From a virus: a stretch of 25,341 bases of DNA. Positions 13,089-22,500 of this stretch are shown one piece after another; the first letter of the stretch is position 1; every line of letters begins with the position of its first letter. The position numbers and the translations under genes were made by a program. Below the pieces are notes generated by a model that saw only the letters and a list, made by a program, of their open reading frames with translations, was not told the origin of the DNA and did not search any database. Location: the IMG/VR virus record IMGVR_UViG_3300047276_000490, positions 1 to 25,341 of that record; one strand, 5' to 3'.

Positions 13089-13946
13089 TTAGGATGCCTT
13101 GTTCGGCAGAGTTGTGACGATGTTGGTGTCGATGCGCTGACCCTCGCGGATCTTGGTGATCAGGAGCCCAAGGTCGGGAGCTTCGACCATGTCCAGGCGA
13201 CCGGAACGGTCCTTGGCGGGGTATCCCCAGGGGTTCATCTGGGTGCACACGAGGCCGCGGTACGGGAGGCCTTCCGGCGTGGTGAACGCCTGGAGCGTGA
13301 TCACTTGGTCGAAGATACCCGGAAGTTCGCGACCGGTTTTGGAGCCCTCGATCTGGGGCGTCCAGGTGACGCGGTTAAGGTCGTCCTTCTCGGAGTCCAG
13401 GATGCCGACCACGATGATCGACTTGCTGGAGTGCTGGAGGTGGGTCAGCCAGCGCATCATCTCGCGACCGAGGAGGCCGTAGGCGCTGCGGTTGTCGGGC
13501 TTGCCGGTCTTCTCGGACACGGCTTCCGGCTGGATCTGCGCCCACTTCAGGCACTCGCGGGACGCCACGGTGATGGAGTCCACGAAGATCGTGCTGTACT
13601 TGGACAGGTCGAGGTCGGCGAAGACCTGGGCGATCTTGGCATACATGGCTGCCGAGTACGGGCCGTCGCGGTCGGCGGGATCGGGTCCGCCGATGTACAG
13701 GGCGAGCGCGCGGGCGATCTCCCAAGGGTGGGCGCCCAGTTCGGTGGCAGCCGTACGGACGTCGAGGACGTCACCAGCCCAGTCCTGGATAGCCAGGGTG
13801 CCGGCTTCCAAGTCCACGAACAACGTGGTCTTGGGGTCGAGCGTGCGCGCGAGCGTGGTCTTGCCGACTCCGGACGGGCCGAAGATGGCGATGTTGATCT
13901 TTGGGACGGCGCGAAGGCGCTCGTCCGCTTTGACGATGCGGATCAT
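13089..13946 (-). CDS. Sak4-like (AAA_24) RecA-fold recombinase
   Basis: A 285-residue protein with Walker A GPSGVGKT (23-30), a TTLFVDLEAG segment after it, and Walker B-like STIFVDSIT, followed by KSIIVVGILD. This is the arrangement of phage AAA_24/Sak4 ATPases, remote RecA relatives that anneal single strands with help from a cognate SSB. The DUF669-like gene immediately downstream fits that partner role. The start ATG 13946 follows CCCCCAACCAAACCGACAC, the common C/A-rich leader. Confidence 0.85.
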   Translation of the reverse strand: MIRIVKADERLRAVPKINIAIFGPSGVGKTTLARTLDPKTTLFVDLEAGTLAIQDWAGDVLDVRTAATELGAHPWEIARALALYIGGPDPADRDGPYSAAMYAKIAQVFADLDLSKYSTIFVDSITVASRECLKWAQIQPEAVSEKTGKPDNRSAYGLLGREMMRWLTHLQHSSKSIIVVGILDSEKDDLNRVTWTPQIEGSKTGRELPGIFDQVITLQAFTTPEGLPYRGLVCTQMNPWGYPAKDRSGRLDMVEAPDLGLLITKIREGQRIDTNIVTTLPNKAS

Positions 13947-13971
13947 GTGTCGGTTTGGTTGGGGGTGGAAA

Positions 13972-14331
13972 TCAGTTATTACGGGAAGTCTTCACCCGTT
14001 TCCCTTCCGCGTAAGCCTTGTCCATCAGAAGCTCGGACATGTGGGCAGCGCTGCGAGCAGAGACGATTGAATACATCAGCGACATGTTGCCGCGAAGCTT
14101 GGGCCAAACCCGGATCAAGATCGGGCCTTCCTTGTAGTAGACCTTCCCGTCAAGCTGGATGAAGCGCCAGTTGTCGCCATCAGCCGGCATGTTGGCCGCA
14201 AGCTTGAGGGGGGAGACGTCGATGACGGCGCCGTCGTTGTCGGAGTTTGCGGGCATGTCGTTCATCTCAACATCCGGGCGTTCGGCCTTGAGTTGATTCA
14301 TGAACTGCAGGATTGGTGTGTCGGTTTCCAT
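13972..14331 (-). CDS. Phage hypothetical protein
   Basis: A 119-residue soluble protein of unknown function. The N-terminus is acidic and Asn/Asp-rich. The middle WRFIQLDGKVYYKEGPILIR is likely beta, and the C-terminus is a basic helix (MSELLMDKAYAEGKRVKTSR). It lies in the recombination operon between the Sak4-like ATPase and another unknown gene, 20 bp downstream of the latter. The leader is CCCAACCCACAAAACACATG, without a Shine-Dalgarno sequence. Confidence 0.65.
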   Translation of the reverse strand: METDTPILQFMNQLKAERPDVEMNDMPANSDNDGAVIDVSPLKLAANMPADGDNWRFIQLDGKVYYKEGPILIRVWPKLRGNMSLMYSIVSARSAAHMSELLMDKAYAEGKRVKTSRNN

Positions 14332-14351
14332 GTGTTTTGTGGGTTGGGAAA

Positions 14352-14774
14352 TTAGGCCAGCGTGATCTTGGGCTCGGTGTGCTCGACGGTCCGGGCCTCG
14401 TTCAACGCAGCGATCAGGGCGTCGTCGGTCAGGGCCTTGTAGGTGGTCTCCTTGACGGAGAACTTGATGCTGAAGATCTTCTCGACCTTGTCCCAGGTCA
14501 TGTCGCCGGCGATGGCTTGGAGGCGCTTGGAGTCCCAGGTGATCTTGGGCTTGAGCTCGTAGTTGAGCTTCACCCCGTCGATCTCAGCGGTGATGGAGCC
14601 GGTGGTCTTGCCCGCGTCAGCCAGGGCGGAGGCAAGGCGGTCCTTGGTGCGCTCGGTGATGGCGGCGTGGAACGTGGCCTTGGCTGCTTCCAGCTGGGCG
14701 ATGGCCAGGTCGATCTTGCGGATGTTGTCGGTCAGCTCCTGGAGGGGGCGGCCGGCTAGGTTGTTGTCAGTCAT
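14352..14774 (-). CDS. Conserved protein of phage recombination regions
   Basis: A 140-residue protein. The N-terminal half (IRKIDLAIAQLEAAKATFHA...TKDRLASAL) is an alpha-helical coiled coil. The C-terminal half has the pattern KITWDSKRLQAIAG...KFSVKETTYKAL...ALNEARTVEHTEPKI. I have seen similar proteins beside phage recombination genes but know no proven activity. The leader CCACCCAACCAAACAACCG then ACATG is one of the clearest copies of the shared leader. It overlaps the upstream HTH gene by 8 bp. Confidence 0.7.
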   Translation of the reverse strand: MTDNNLAGRPLQELTDNIRKIDLAIAQLEAAKATFHAAITERTKDRLASALADAGKTTGSITAEIDGVKLNYELKPKITWDSKRLQAIAGDMTWDKVEKIFSIKFSVKETTYKALTDDALIAALNEARTVEHTEPKITLA

Positions 14775-15030
14775 GTCGGTTGTTTGGTTGGGTGGAATTG
14801 GGACCGGGTAGGATCGTGCGGACGTATTCGGAGATGACCAGGGGTTGGCCCTCGCGCTTGGCGAGCTCCATCAGGATCAGCAACCGGGACGACGGGATCG
14901 AGCTGCGCTCGGTCCACTTTTCGATCGTCTTGACGGAGATGCTATGGCGCATCGTCGTATTGAGGCGGCGCCACAATTCTGTGCGTCCGCCGAACCGCTT
15001 GATGATAGCTTTTACGTCGAGCTGGTACAT
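14767..15030 (-). CDS. Cro/XRE-like helix-turn-helix regulator
   Basis: An 87-residue protein from ATG 15030 (MYQLDVKAIIKRFGG). Residues 5-55 (AIIKRFGGRTELWRRL...ISVKTIEKWTERSSIPSSRL) read as a Cro-like HTH in which SVKTIEKW is the recognition helix. A TTG at 15045 would add five residues. It is the first gene of the early/recombination operon and lies next to an operator-like dyad (15072-15084), so autoregulation is likely. No partner repressor or integrase was found in the window. Confidence 0.7.
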   Translation of the reverse strand: MYQLDVKAIIKRFGGRTELWRRLNTTMRHSISVKTIEKWTERSSIPSSRLLILMELAKREGQPLVISEYVRTILPGPNSTQPNNRHD

Positions 15031-15071
15031 CGGTATGAAACGCAACGTGCCCCTGATCCGACGCCGCGCAA

Positions 15072-15084
15072 CTACAATTAGTAG
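15072..15084. promoter_or_regulatory. Operator-like dyad upstream of the HTH gene
   Basis: CTACAATTAGTAG is a near-perfect 13-bp dyad 42 bp upstream of the HTH gene start. CTGACA lies just upstream on the minus strand and could be a -35-like box, but no well-spaced -10 box is evident. Confidence 0.35.
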
Positions 15085-15089
15085 GACTG

Positions 15090-15413
15090 TCAGCTTCTCT
15101 TTGCCACCCGGTAGATGATAGCACCTAGCACTGCCGTGGATCCAAACGCCATGGCGATCGCGATATCCCGTGTCGCCTTCATCGCAAGGGTCGCCTGGCT
15201 CAGCTGGTGCTCCGTGTTCTTGTCGTCGAACTTCAATCCTTCGGCTGTTATCAGTCCAGCCATGGCATGGCTATCTTGGAACGCGTTGAGCGTGTATTGC
15301 AGCAGCCAGGCGGTGGCACCGGCGCACGCGATCGTCACGATGGCCGAGATCCCGACGGCGTAGACGTCGTTAGCGTTTACGCTTTCCGGCTTTGGCTTGG
15401 GCTTTCGCTTCAT
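15090..15413 (-). CDS. Two-TM membrane protein, holin/lysis-cassette candidate
   Basis: A 107-residue protein. A short Lys/Pro-rich N-terminus (MKRKPKPKPE) precedes a membrane segment at about 17-42 (VYAVGISAIVTIACAGATAW), then a polar stretch, then a second segment (IAIAMAFGSTAVLGAIIYRV) and a basic tail. The N-in/C-in topology and size suit a class II holin or antiholin. It overlaps the upstream holin-like gene by 44 bp in another frame, the kind of dense overlap common in lysis cassettes. Confidence 0.6.
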   Translation of the reverse strand: MKRKPKPKPESVNANDVYAVGISAIVTIACAGATAWLLQYTLNAFQDSHAMAGLITAEGLKFDDKNTEHQLSQATLAMKATRDIAIAMAFGSTAVLGAIIYRVAKRS

Positions 15414-15726
15414 CGAGCTTGGAGTTTAGCTTGGTTTTGACCATGGCCAGCGTCCAGTCGGCAACCTCAGGGGCTGCGTAAGACAGGGCGCCAACCGCCG
15501 CGAACTGAAGGTGCACCGAGCTTATGTATTCCTTCACGACCATCGAGCTGAAGAAACCTACGACGCACGCTACGAAAATCCGTCGGGCCACATATCCCAA
15601 CGATTGCTTCTCCGTGCTCATCACGAGACGCGCGGTCATCGCGCCCGCCCCCAGGGCTGAGGCCGTGGCCCCATCCCGGATCACCTGTTGGACTTCCTCA
15701 GGGCTGTTGGGGGGAGGGGGGCTCAT
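15370..15726 (-). CDS. Holin-like protein
   Basis: A 118-residue protein with two hydrophobic helices: VARRIFVACVVGFFSSMVV and LQFAAVGALSYAAPEVADW. The sequence between and after them, with a conserved Gly/Ala-Pro turn and a Lys-rich C-terminus (AQAKAGKRKR), resembles the LydA/phage_holin_3-type family. It would form inner-membrane lesions at lysis. The start lies inside the end of the lipoprotein gene (29-bp overlap). Family call is from pattern recognition. Confidence 0.65.
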   Translation of the reverse strand: MSPPPPNSPEEVQQVIRDGATASALGAGAMTARLVMSTEKQSLGYVARRIFVACVVGFFSSMVVKEYISSVHLQFAAVGALSYAAPEVADWTLAMVKTKLNSKLDEAKAQAKAGKRKR

Positions 15727-16405
15727 TGACGGTGTCGCGCGCCTTGTCGTAGGCGACCCAGATCAGGAGCCCTGCCAGCACGGCGCCGGCGGATCCGCAG
15801 ATCCAGGTAAACCATGGGCTGTCGATGACGTAAGGGACGGCGCCGGCGAAAGCACCAGCCAGGAGCAGGGGAGCGCCCTTCTTGATCCCGGCGAAAGCCA
15901 TGGCGACGCCGCCGAAGACCACCAGCGCGGCGCCGGTGATCGTCCAGATCTTGCGGTCGGATTCCTTCTCGATGCGGATCATGTCCTCCTTCAGCTTGCG
16001 GTTCTCAGCCTTTAGGTTGGCGATCTCCAGGGCGTTGCGCTGCGCGAGCACTTCGGCCTTCTCCCAGTCGGACGTCAGCTTGGACAGGAACTTGCGCGCG
16101 TATTCGGTCTGGTCGACGTAGGCCTTCTGATCCTGGGCGGCTGCCCGTGCTAGCGCAAAAGCCTTGTCGCCTTCGCTTGCCGGCGGGAGGTAGGCCTGGG
16201 CTAGCTTGGCTTCGGCCTTAACCACCGCGGGCTTCTCGGCGTTAGTCTCGATCGCCACGAGCCCGGCGGCTACGCGCCCGTCGATCTTGTCCTGGCTTTT
16301 GCCGATCTTGTCCAGGGCGTCAGCCCCTGCGGTAGGCACGGGATCAGGAACCGGCGTGGTAGCGCAGCCAGCCAGGATCAGGGTGATCGCAAGGATGGTT
16401 TTCAC
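15698..16405 (-). CDS. Lipoprotein with C-terminal membrane segments (u-spanin-like candidate)
   Basis: A 235-residue protein with a GTG start overlapping the upstream stop (GTGA). The N-terminus is a lipoprotein signal (TILAITLILAGC, Cys14). A long helical or coiled-coil middle (about 100-150: WEKAEVLAQRNALEIANLKA...KEDMIRIEKES) leads to two or three C-terminal membrane helices (IWTITGAALVVFGGVAMAF; APLLLAGAFAGAVPYVI; WICGSAGAVLAGLLIWVAY). A lipidated outer-membrane end and an inner-membrane end joined by a coiled coil is the design of unimolecular spanins, which normally have a single TM. Its place among holin-like genes supports a role in lysis. The extra TMs are unusual. Confidence 0.6.
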   Translation of the reverse strand: MKTILAITLILAGCATTPVPDPVPTAGADALDKIGKSQDKIDGRVAAGLVAIETNAEKPAVVKAEAKLAQAYLPPASEGDKAFALARAAAQDQKAYVDQTEYARKFLSKLTSDWEKAEVLAQRNALEIANLKAENRKLKEDMIRIEKESDRKIWTITGAALVVFGGVAMAFAGIKKGAPLLLAGAFAGAVPYVIDSPWFTWICGSAGAVLAGLLIWVAYDKARDTVNEPPSPQQP

Positions 16406-16542
16406 TTCTTGAACTCGTCGGCGATGGTCTTGGCCTTGGCCTCCAGGATGCGGGCCTTTTCGACGTTATTGCGGTACAGCAACACGCCACCAAGGGCACC
16501 GGACAGGAAGGCGAAGGCAACGGACAGGAGGTAGAACGTCAT
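16402..16542 (-). CDS. Small single-TM protein (46 aa)
   Basis: A 46-residue protein that starts MTFYLLSVAFAFLSGALGGV and continues LLYRNNVEKARILEAKA. One N-terminal membrane helix is followed by a charged amphipathic helix. It is accepted because it sits between the giant gene (stop 16551, 8 bp upstream) and the lipoprotein gene (GTGA overlap), and because it has strong codon composition. The topology recalls small phage lysis or Rz-like inner-membrane proteins, but it is very short. Function unknown. Confidence 0.6.
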   Translation of the reverse strand: MTFYLLSVAFAFLSGALGGVLLYRNNVEKARILEAKAKTIADEFKK

Positions 16543-16550
16543 GGTGATTG

Positions 16551-19500
16551 TTATTTATCCTTTGTCGGACGAGGTTGGCGATACTTGTATGGGTTTTGAT
16601 CCTCCCTCTTTTTGTCGGGCTTTTCCTCCTTGGTGGCGTCCAAGGCTGCGTTGGACATGGTCGTATCGTTTGTAGCCATCACGGCTGCCGTGCCCAAAGC
16701 CGGGTTGATGGCAGAAGCACCGGCGACGATGACGCCTTTGACAGGCGGGATGGCCGCCCGGACGGCGGACTTGTTGGCTGAAGCCATGGCTGCTGGGCGC
16801 TTGGCCTCGTCGCCGATCTGGGCGACCGCGTAGTTCTTGGCAGCGCGGGCGGTGCCGATGGCTTCCTGGCCGACCACGCCGCCGGGAGGCTGATCGCGCA
16901 TCACGAACTTCATGGACTGTTCGATCTTCGGTCCGAAGACGCCGGCGTAGGAAGCGGCGTCCAGGAACTTCGCCCACCAGGGATCGTCCTCGTGCTTGAT
17001 CGAAGCCTCCGTAGGGTAGAGCTCGCGGCGCAGCTTGAACATGGCGCCGAACGCCATGATGGCGAACGGCAGCATCATGGCAGGGGCAGCCAGGCGTAGG
17101 CGGTCGATCGCGTTGTAGTCCCCGCTCATGACCGATTGCTTGGCGTTGTCGTAGATACGGCTGTTGGCTTCTGCGGCGTAGGAATAGGTGAAGCTCTGGA
17201 GCTGCAGCCACATCTTGCCCATGAGGTTGTCCTGGAACACCGGGCGATGGGCTCGGTTTGCGCGCACCGCGGTTTGGTTCGTGAAGCGGACTTGGGCTTC
17301 CTCGTACAGCTTGGACATTGGGCTGCCGTCGGTCATGACCGCGAAGCGCTGGTCCGCCGGCGTGGCGTTCAGCTTCTTCATCCAGGCCGCGAAGGCCTGG
17401 TGCTCGGATTCCGGTACGCCCAGCTCGGTCAGGTCGCGTGCGGCGGATCGGCTGGCGTCCATGCCGAACGTGTTCATCCAATGCGTGCCGTCGATCATCT
17501 TGCAGATATCGCCGATGTAGCTGTGACCGATCGCATGGGAAGCCTGTTGCTTGGCTGTCTCGGTGGCGTCCATCAGGTTGGCCTTGTAGATACGGTTGGT
17601 CAGCCAGCGCATCCTGGGGTTCTGGTTGTCCATGCCCAGTTCCATGCTGTGCGTCGTCATCCAGGCGTCCTCAAGGTTGTTATGGATCGTGCCGATGTGC
17701 TCGCCGTACTGCTGCCAGAAACTTTCGTTGCTGAGCATCTTCACGATCGGCTTGTCCTTGATGAACTCGTTGACCGAACGCGCCCAGGTTTCGACGTAGG
17801 CGCGGATCGCGGTGAGCGGGCTGCCCGTTCTCACGCCCATGGTGATGGGCTCAAACAGGTTGCTCATGAAGCTCTTGCCCAGGGACGTGGCAGCCGTGTA
17901 AAGGGTCACGGAATCCATGAAGGCTTGGCCCGATTTCCCCAAACCGGCGGTCCCCAGGCCGGCGGCCTGGCACACGAGCTGGTGCATCTCGTCGATGACC
18001 TCGTGCGGAACGCCTTCGGCCTCCATGCCAACGGCGTATTTTTCCCAACCAGATCCGTCGGCGCCGAACTTGCGGGCGACCTCTGCGCTCTTGACGGCGC
18101 CTCCGACATACCGGGTGATCACCAGGAACGGATCGTTGGACTGCCAGGCGCGCATGATGTTCTGGGCTTGACGGCCAAACACGCGTTCCTTGCTGGAGTT
18201 TTCCCGCATGGACGGGGACGTCTTGCTGATCAGGCTGCCAAAGTCGGACGCAGCCATGCCTCGGACGTGGGTATTGTACAAAGCCAAGGCTGCGGCAGCT
18301 GCCGCTGAATCAAGCTCAGGGCCGCTCATGGTCTTGGACAGCTCAATCCTATAGGCGCGTTCAGCATCGGCCAGGAACGCAGCTCGATTTTTCGCGATCA
18401 GGTCAGAGTTATAGACGACCGGGAAATAATCCTGGATCTGACCAAGGTCTTCGCCCGCCTGGGTGCGGTAGTCATGCAGATCGGCCAGGAACTGCTTCAG
18501 GTCGGCAGCCACCTTGCCTTCGATCCCGGTAGCAAAATTGCGGCGTCCGGTGATCTGATCGGTCAGGCTTTCATAGAACCTTTCACGGCTAGCCGTATCC
18601 ATGGAAGCCAGGTGATCGCGCAACGGCTCCATGATATTGCGGAACCGGTTCATGTATTTGGCCCTGGCGGTCATGATCGAGGCCGGGATGGACCTGGGCG
18701 CCGCGCTACCCTGGCTGCCGGGACGGTTGTGGATCAGGTCGGCAACGGCTTGGATCGTGGCGCCTGGGTATCGGCTGGCGTTCTGGTGCGCCTTCACGCT
18801 GATCCCGCTGAAATACCGCATCGTGATAACGTCCCATGCCCTACGCGCCGCCGAGATCTCCGGGTTCACGGGCGCTGCGCCTGGAGCCGCAGGGGTGTTG
18901 GAATTTGGAGGCGTGATGGGAGGGGGAACCGTAGGTGCAGGGTTCTGATTTGTTCCGCCTACCGCAGGAGGGTTTTGGAAACGCTTTGAAAGCTCCACAT
19001 TAACCTTCGTGCCAGGAGCTTGCTTCTGGTTTGTGTCTTTTTCCGTCTCAAATTTGAGGATGCTTTCCTCGTATGCCTTGCGGTCTACCGTCCCGTTTCT
19101 GATCGCGTTGAACGAATCCTCCTGGGCTACGGGATCGTTATGCGCTTTCATGCCAACGCCTGGCGTCATGGCAAACGCGGTCGTCAGGGCTGCCTTGTTC
19201 CCATGGATCTTAAACGCCATCTGGAAACCGTTGGTCGTGTCGTAAATGGTGATCTTGGTCTCGTTCCCGTTGGCGTCCGTCAGGTAGACCCTGGAATCGG
19301 CGTTTTTGATGAAATAATCGATGGCTTCGCCGTACGCCTTGATGCCCTCCTGGTTGTTGTTCGTGATCTCGTCGATCCGATCGTCGATGCTTTGCCCAGG
19401 ATTCCTGGTCGCAAGCGCGTACCGGTGGACGACCTGGTGCCAATGCCTCATGACGCCGTGAAGGAAACCATAACCCATGGTCCCTAACCTGTTGCCGTAA

Positions 19501-22500
19501 GCCTGAGATCCAGCCTGGATCACGACCTCGCGGTTTCCAAGAAGGGGTGACGTTTCGCTTACCATCGGATTCCCGTTGTGCGTAAATTCAGAACCATTGA
19601 CGATGGCTCCGTTTTTGCCTTGAGGCATGATCTGACGAGCGCCGGCAAACAAGGCTTCTGCCTTGTCCGGGTCGACGACGTTTGAGTGCGTCACGTATTC
19701 GCCCTCGGATCCGCCCAGGATGCTGGCGATCGCGTCGACCACGTCCTGAGGCATGTCCCAGTTTCTTCCGTTCATGTTCCAGCTGTATGTGCCGTCGATC
19801 TTTTCTAGCGCGGCCTCGACCAGCTTGTTTTTAGCATCCTGTGTGGTGGCGGCTTCGTAGGCATTCTTGAAATTAGCTACGGCGAGCGGCGATCCAGGGG
19901 GTGGGTTTTGGATGTGGCGTTTTTCTTTATCAAGCTCGGCTTTGTCTAGCTGCTCGTTGGTCAGATTCACGCCACCAGGGCCTTCGCGATTCACGATCGT
20001 GAACCTAGCCCTGGTGGACATGTTCCGGCCTTCGTTGGCCTGGCGGTTCTTGGCCTGGACGCCAAGCGCGCCGATGTGCATGGCCTGGATATCCTGGGGC
20101 GAGAACGTTCCGAGCTTCACGCGCCCGTTGGTCATCTTGTAGATCACGCGGTTGACGGCTCCACAGAACTTTTCCCATAACGGGCGGGCAAGATCGGCTT
20201 CGTCGGCGGACGCCAAGGCGTTCTCGATGTACGCGCCGACCTCCTCCATGAGGACGTTTGCGAACGCCTTGCGCTCGTGCTCGTCGATCTCAAAGCCCGT
20301 GTTCGCCGGCTCGAAGATCTGATCCAGCAGGAAGTCAATGTCCTCCGGGGAGATCGCGGTTTCGCCTTGTTCAAACGACGCGAAGTCCATGCCGATGAAG
20401 CGTCGGAAACGCTTGTCCAGCATCATGACGGCTTCGGAATACCGGCTGTCGTTGAGCATGGCCCAAACAGCCATATGCACGGCGCGTCCGGCGACCGGGT
20501 TGCCGTCGTGGTAGTTCTTGATCGTGTCGTTGAAGAAGTCGCTGACGATCTGGTCGCTGTCGCCAAAGCCCAGGTGCTGCCCGATCTCGTGCAGGATCAC
20601 GGCCTTCATCTCTGCAGGGGTTCCGACCTTGGGGGCGATGATGTATGCCTTGCCGTAATGCGCCCAGCCGCCGGCGTTGCTCATCTCAGCTGCTTCCATA
20701 GGCGATAGCGTAGGATCGGCTTCGCGGACCGTGTCGGCAAACGTGAGGATACCGGAGTCCACCAGGCCCGCGATGACGTCGGCGCCGAAGGCTTCCTCGG
20801 CAACCCTGCGGGCTTCGACCTTGTCCATCTGCCCAGGCTGCAAGCCGGCGCTCAGGCGGCGGCGGGGCTCGCCGGGCTCAAACACCTCTGGATTCTTACG
20901 AGAACCAGTAAAATCATAGCCCTTTACCTTATCCACGTCGGCGCCGATGTAGGCGGCGAGCTCCTGCTTGACCTGTTCGCGGAACGTCGGGTCTTCAATC
21001 CTGGCTGCCAGGGACACGCGAATAACGTCACCGGTAGCATCGATCCGACCATGAGCTGCGCCGTTCAGTAGGCTAGGGTCTTCATGGATCAATTCAGCCC
21101 AATCGAGATGCGTAGGGTGGTTGCTTTGTCGCAGCATTGTTATGTGGTTAACTTTTGCAGCCTCGGCAATTTGAGCTCTGAGGTCTTCCCAGTTAATTAC
21201 CTGTAGCTTGCCTTGCTTGTCGTAAGCCCAAAGCCAGGTCTTTTCTCGGTTTTTCTGGCCTTTTGCATGGCCGACGTCGGTCCACCATTGGATCCGCTTA
21301 GCGCCGGGCAGCTCGTTCTTGGCGCGCAGCTCAGCCTGGCGCTTAAGCCAAGCCTGGCGGCCTCCGCCAGGGATCGCCTGGTTCTCGCCGTCGTCGTAGC
21401 CGGCGGGGGGCTCAAGCAGCTGCGAGCTGGACTCCATCTTGGCCTTCCATTTTGCGAGGTTTTCTTTGACGTCTACGCCGATCCTAATGTCCCTTAAAAT
21501 CTTCAATTCTTCGGGACTGTATTGGTTCGGGATCTTCGCGTACATGTCCTTGCGCTCAATATACCATCCTTCGGCGTCTGGATCCCACTGTCGGAACGGA
21601 TCGCGACCATGGGTTTCATCAATGTCGCCGCCTTCCCATTCAACGTTTTCGGATCCGAACAAGGATTCGGCTGCTTTGATGGGACGGTTTTCGGGATCAA
21701 CCACAACGGCGGTCAAGCCTTCGGCTTCGTTGATCCGTTTTGCTCGCTCGACCACTTCGGCCATGATGACCTTGGACAAACCAACGCCCCTGAACTTTTC
21801 CCTTACCTTGATCCAGACGAGCTCCATGTTCCGTTCGTCTTGATCAAAGTTGAATTCAAACTGGGCAATAGATTTGCCGTTCAGCTTGATCGAACCCTTG
21901 TATCCCTCAGATGAAAGATCCAAGGAAAGCTCAGCCTTTTTTAGGCTGCGTGGCATCTTAGTGGCTTCTCGCGTCAAGAACCCGCGATCTGCCAGCCCCT
22001 GGTCTGTATGGTTGGCTACATCAAACTGGTACCCCCTGGGAAGGTGTTTGTTGCTGATGACCGGTTCGGACCCAGGTTCAGCTACCGCCTCATCGCTTTT
22101 TTTTTTTGGACCAGCCAGCCCTTGTTCGACGACGTCCTTGAGGGAACTCGGAGTCTCGGCGGCGGTTTCAGCGGCGTTTTCGACGCCCCCTTCGGCGGCG
22201 TTTTCCTGGGCGTTTTCGCCGCGGTTGTAGCCGGATCCGGGTTCCTGGAAATCGTTGCCGTAGGATCTAACGTCGTTGGAACGGCTGACGCCTTTATTGT
22301 CGAATACGTCCAACAGGGTGATCTTGGTGGAGTTGGCGACGTAGCTCATGTTCTCGATAGCCTTGGTTGCCAAGGCCTTATCCATGCCGGCGGTATACAA
22401 CATCATGTTGACCGCGTTTGAGCGGTCGATACCGGCCACATATTTGCTGAACCCGGTCTGCTTGGTTGGGTTGTCTCCTGGCAAGATGGCCTTCATCGCC

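Noticed and set aside
12936-14162. 408-residue plus-strand frame
   Set aside because: It is antisense to the DUF669-like, Sak4-like and unknown genes, which have clear motifs on the minus strand.
17136-18308. 390-residue plus-strand frame
   Set aside because: It is antisense to the giant gene and a product of high GC content in the third codon position; no motifs.
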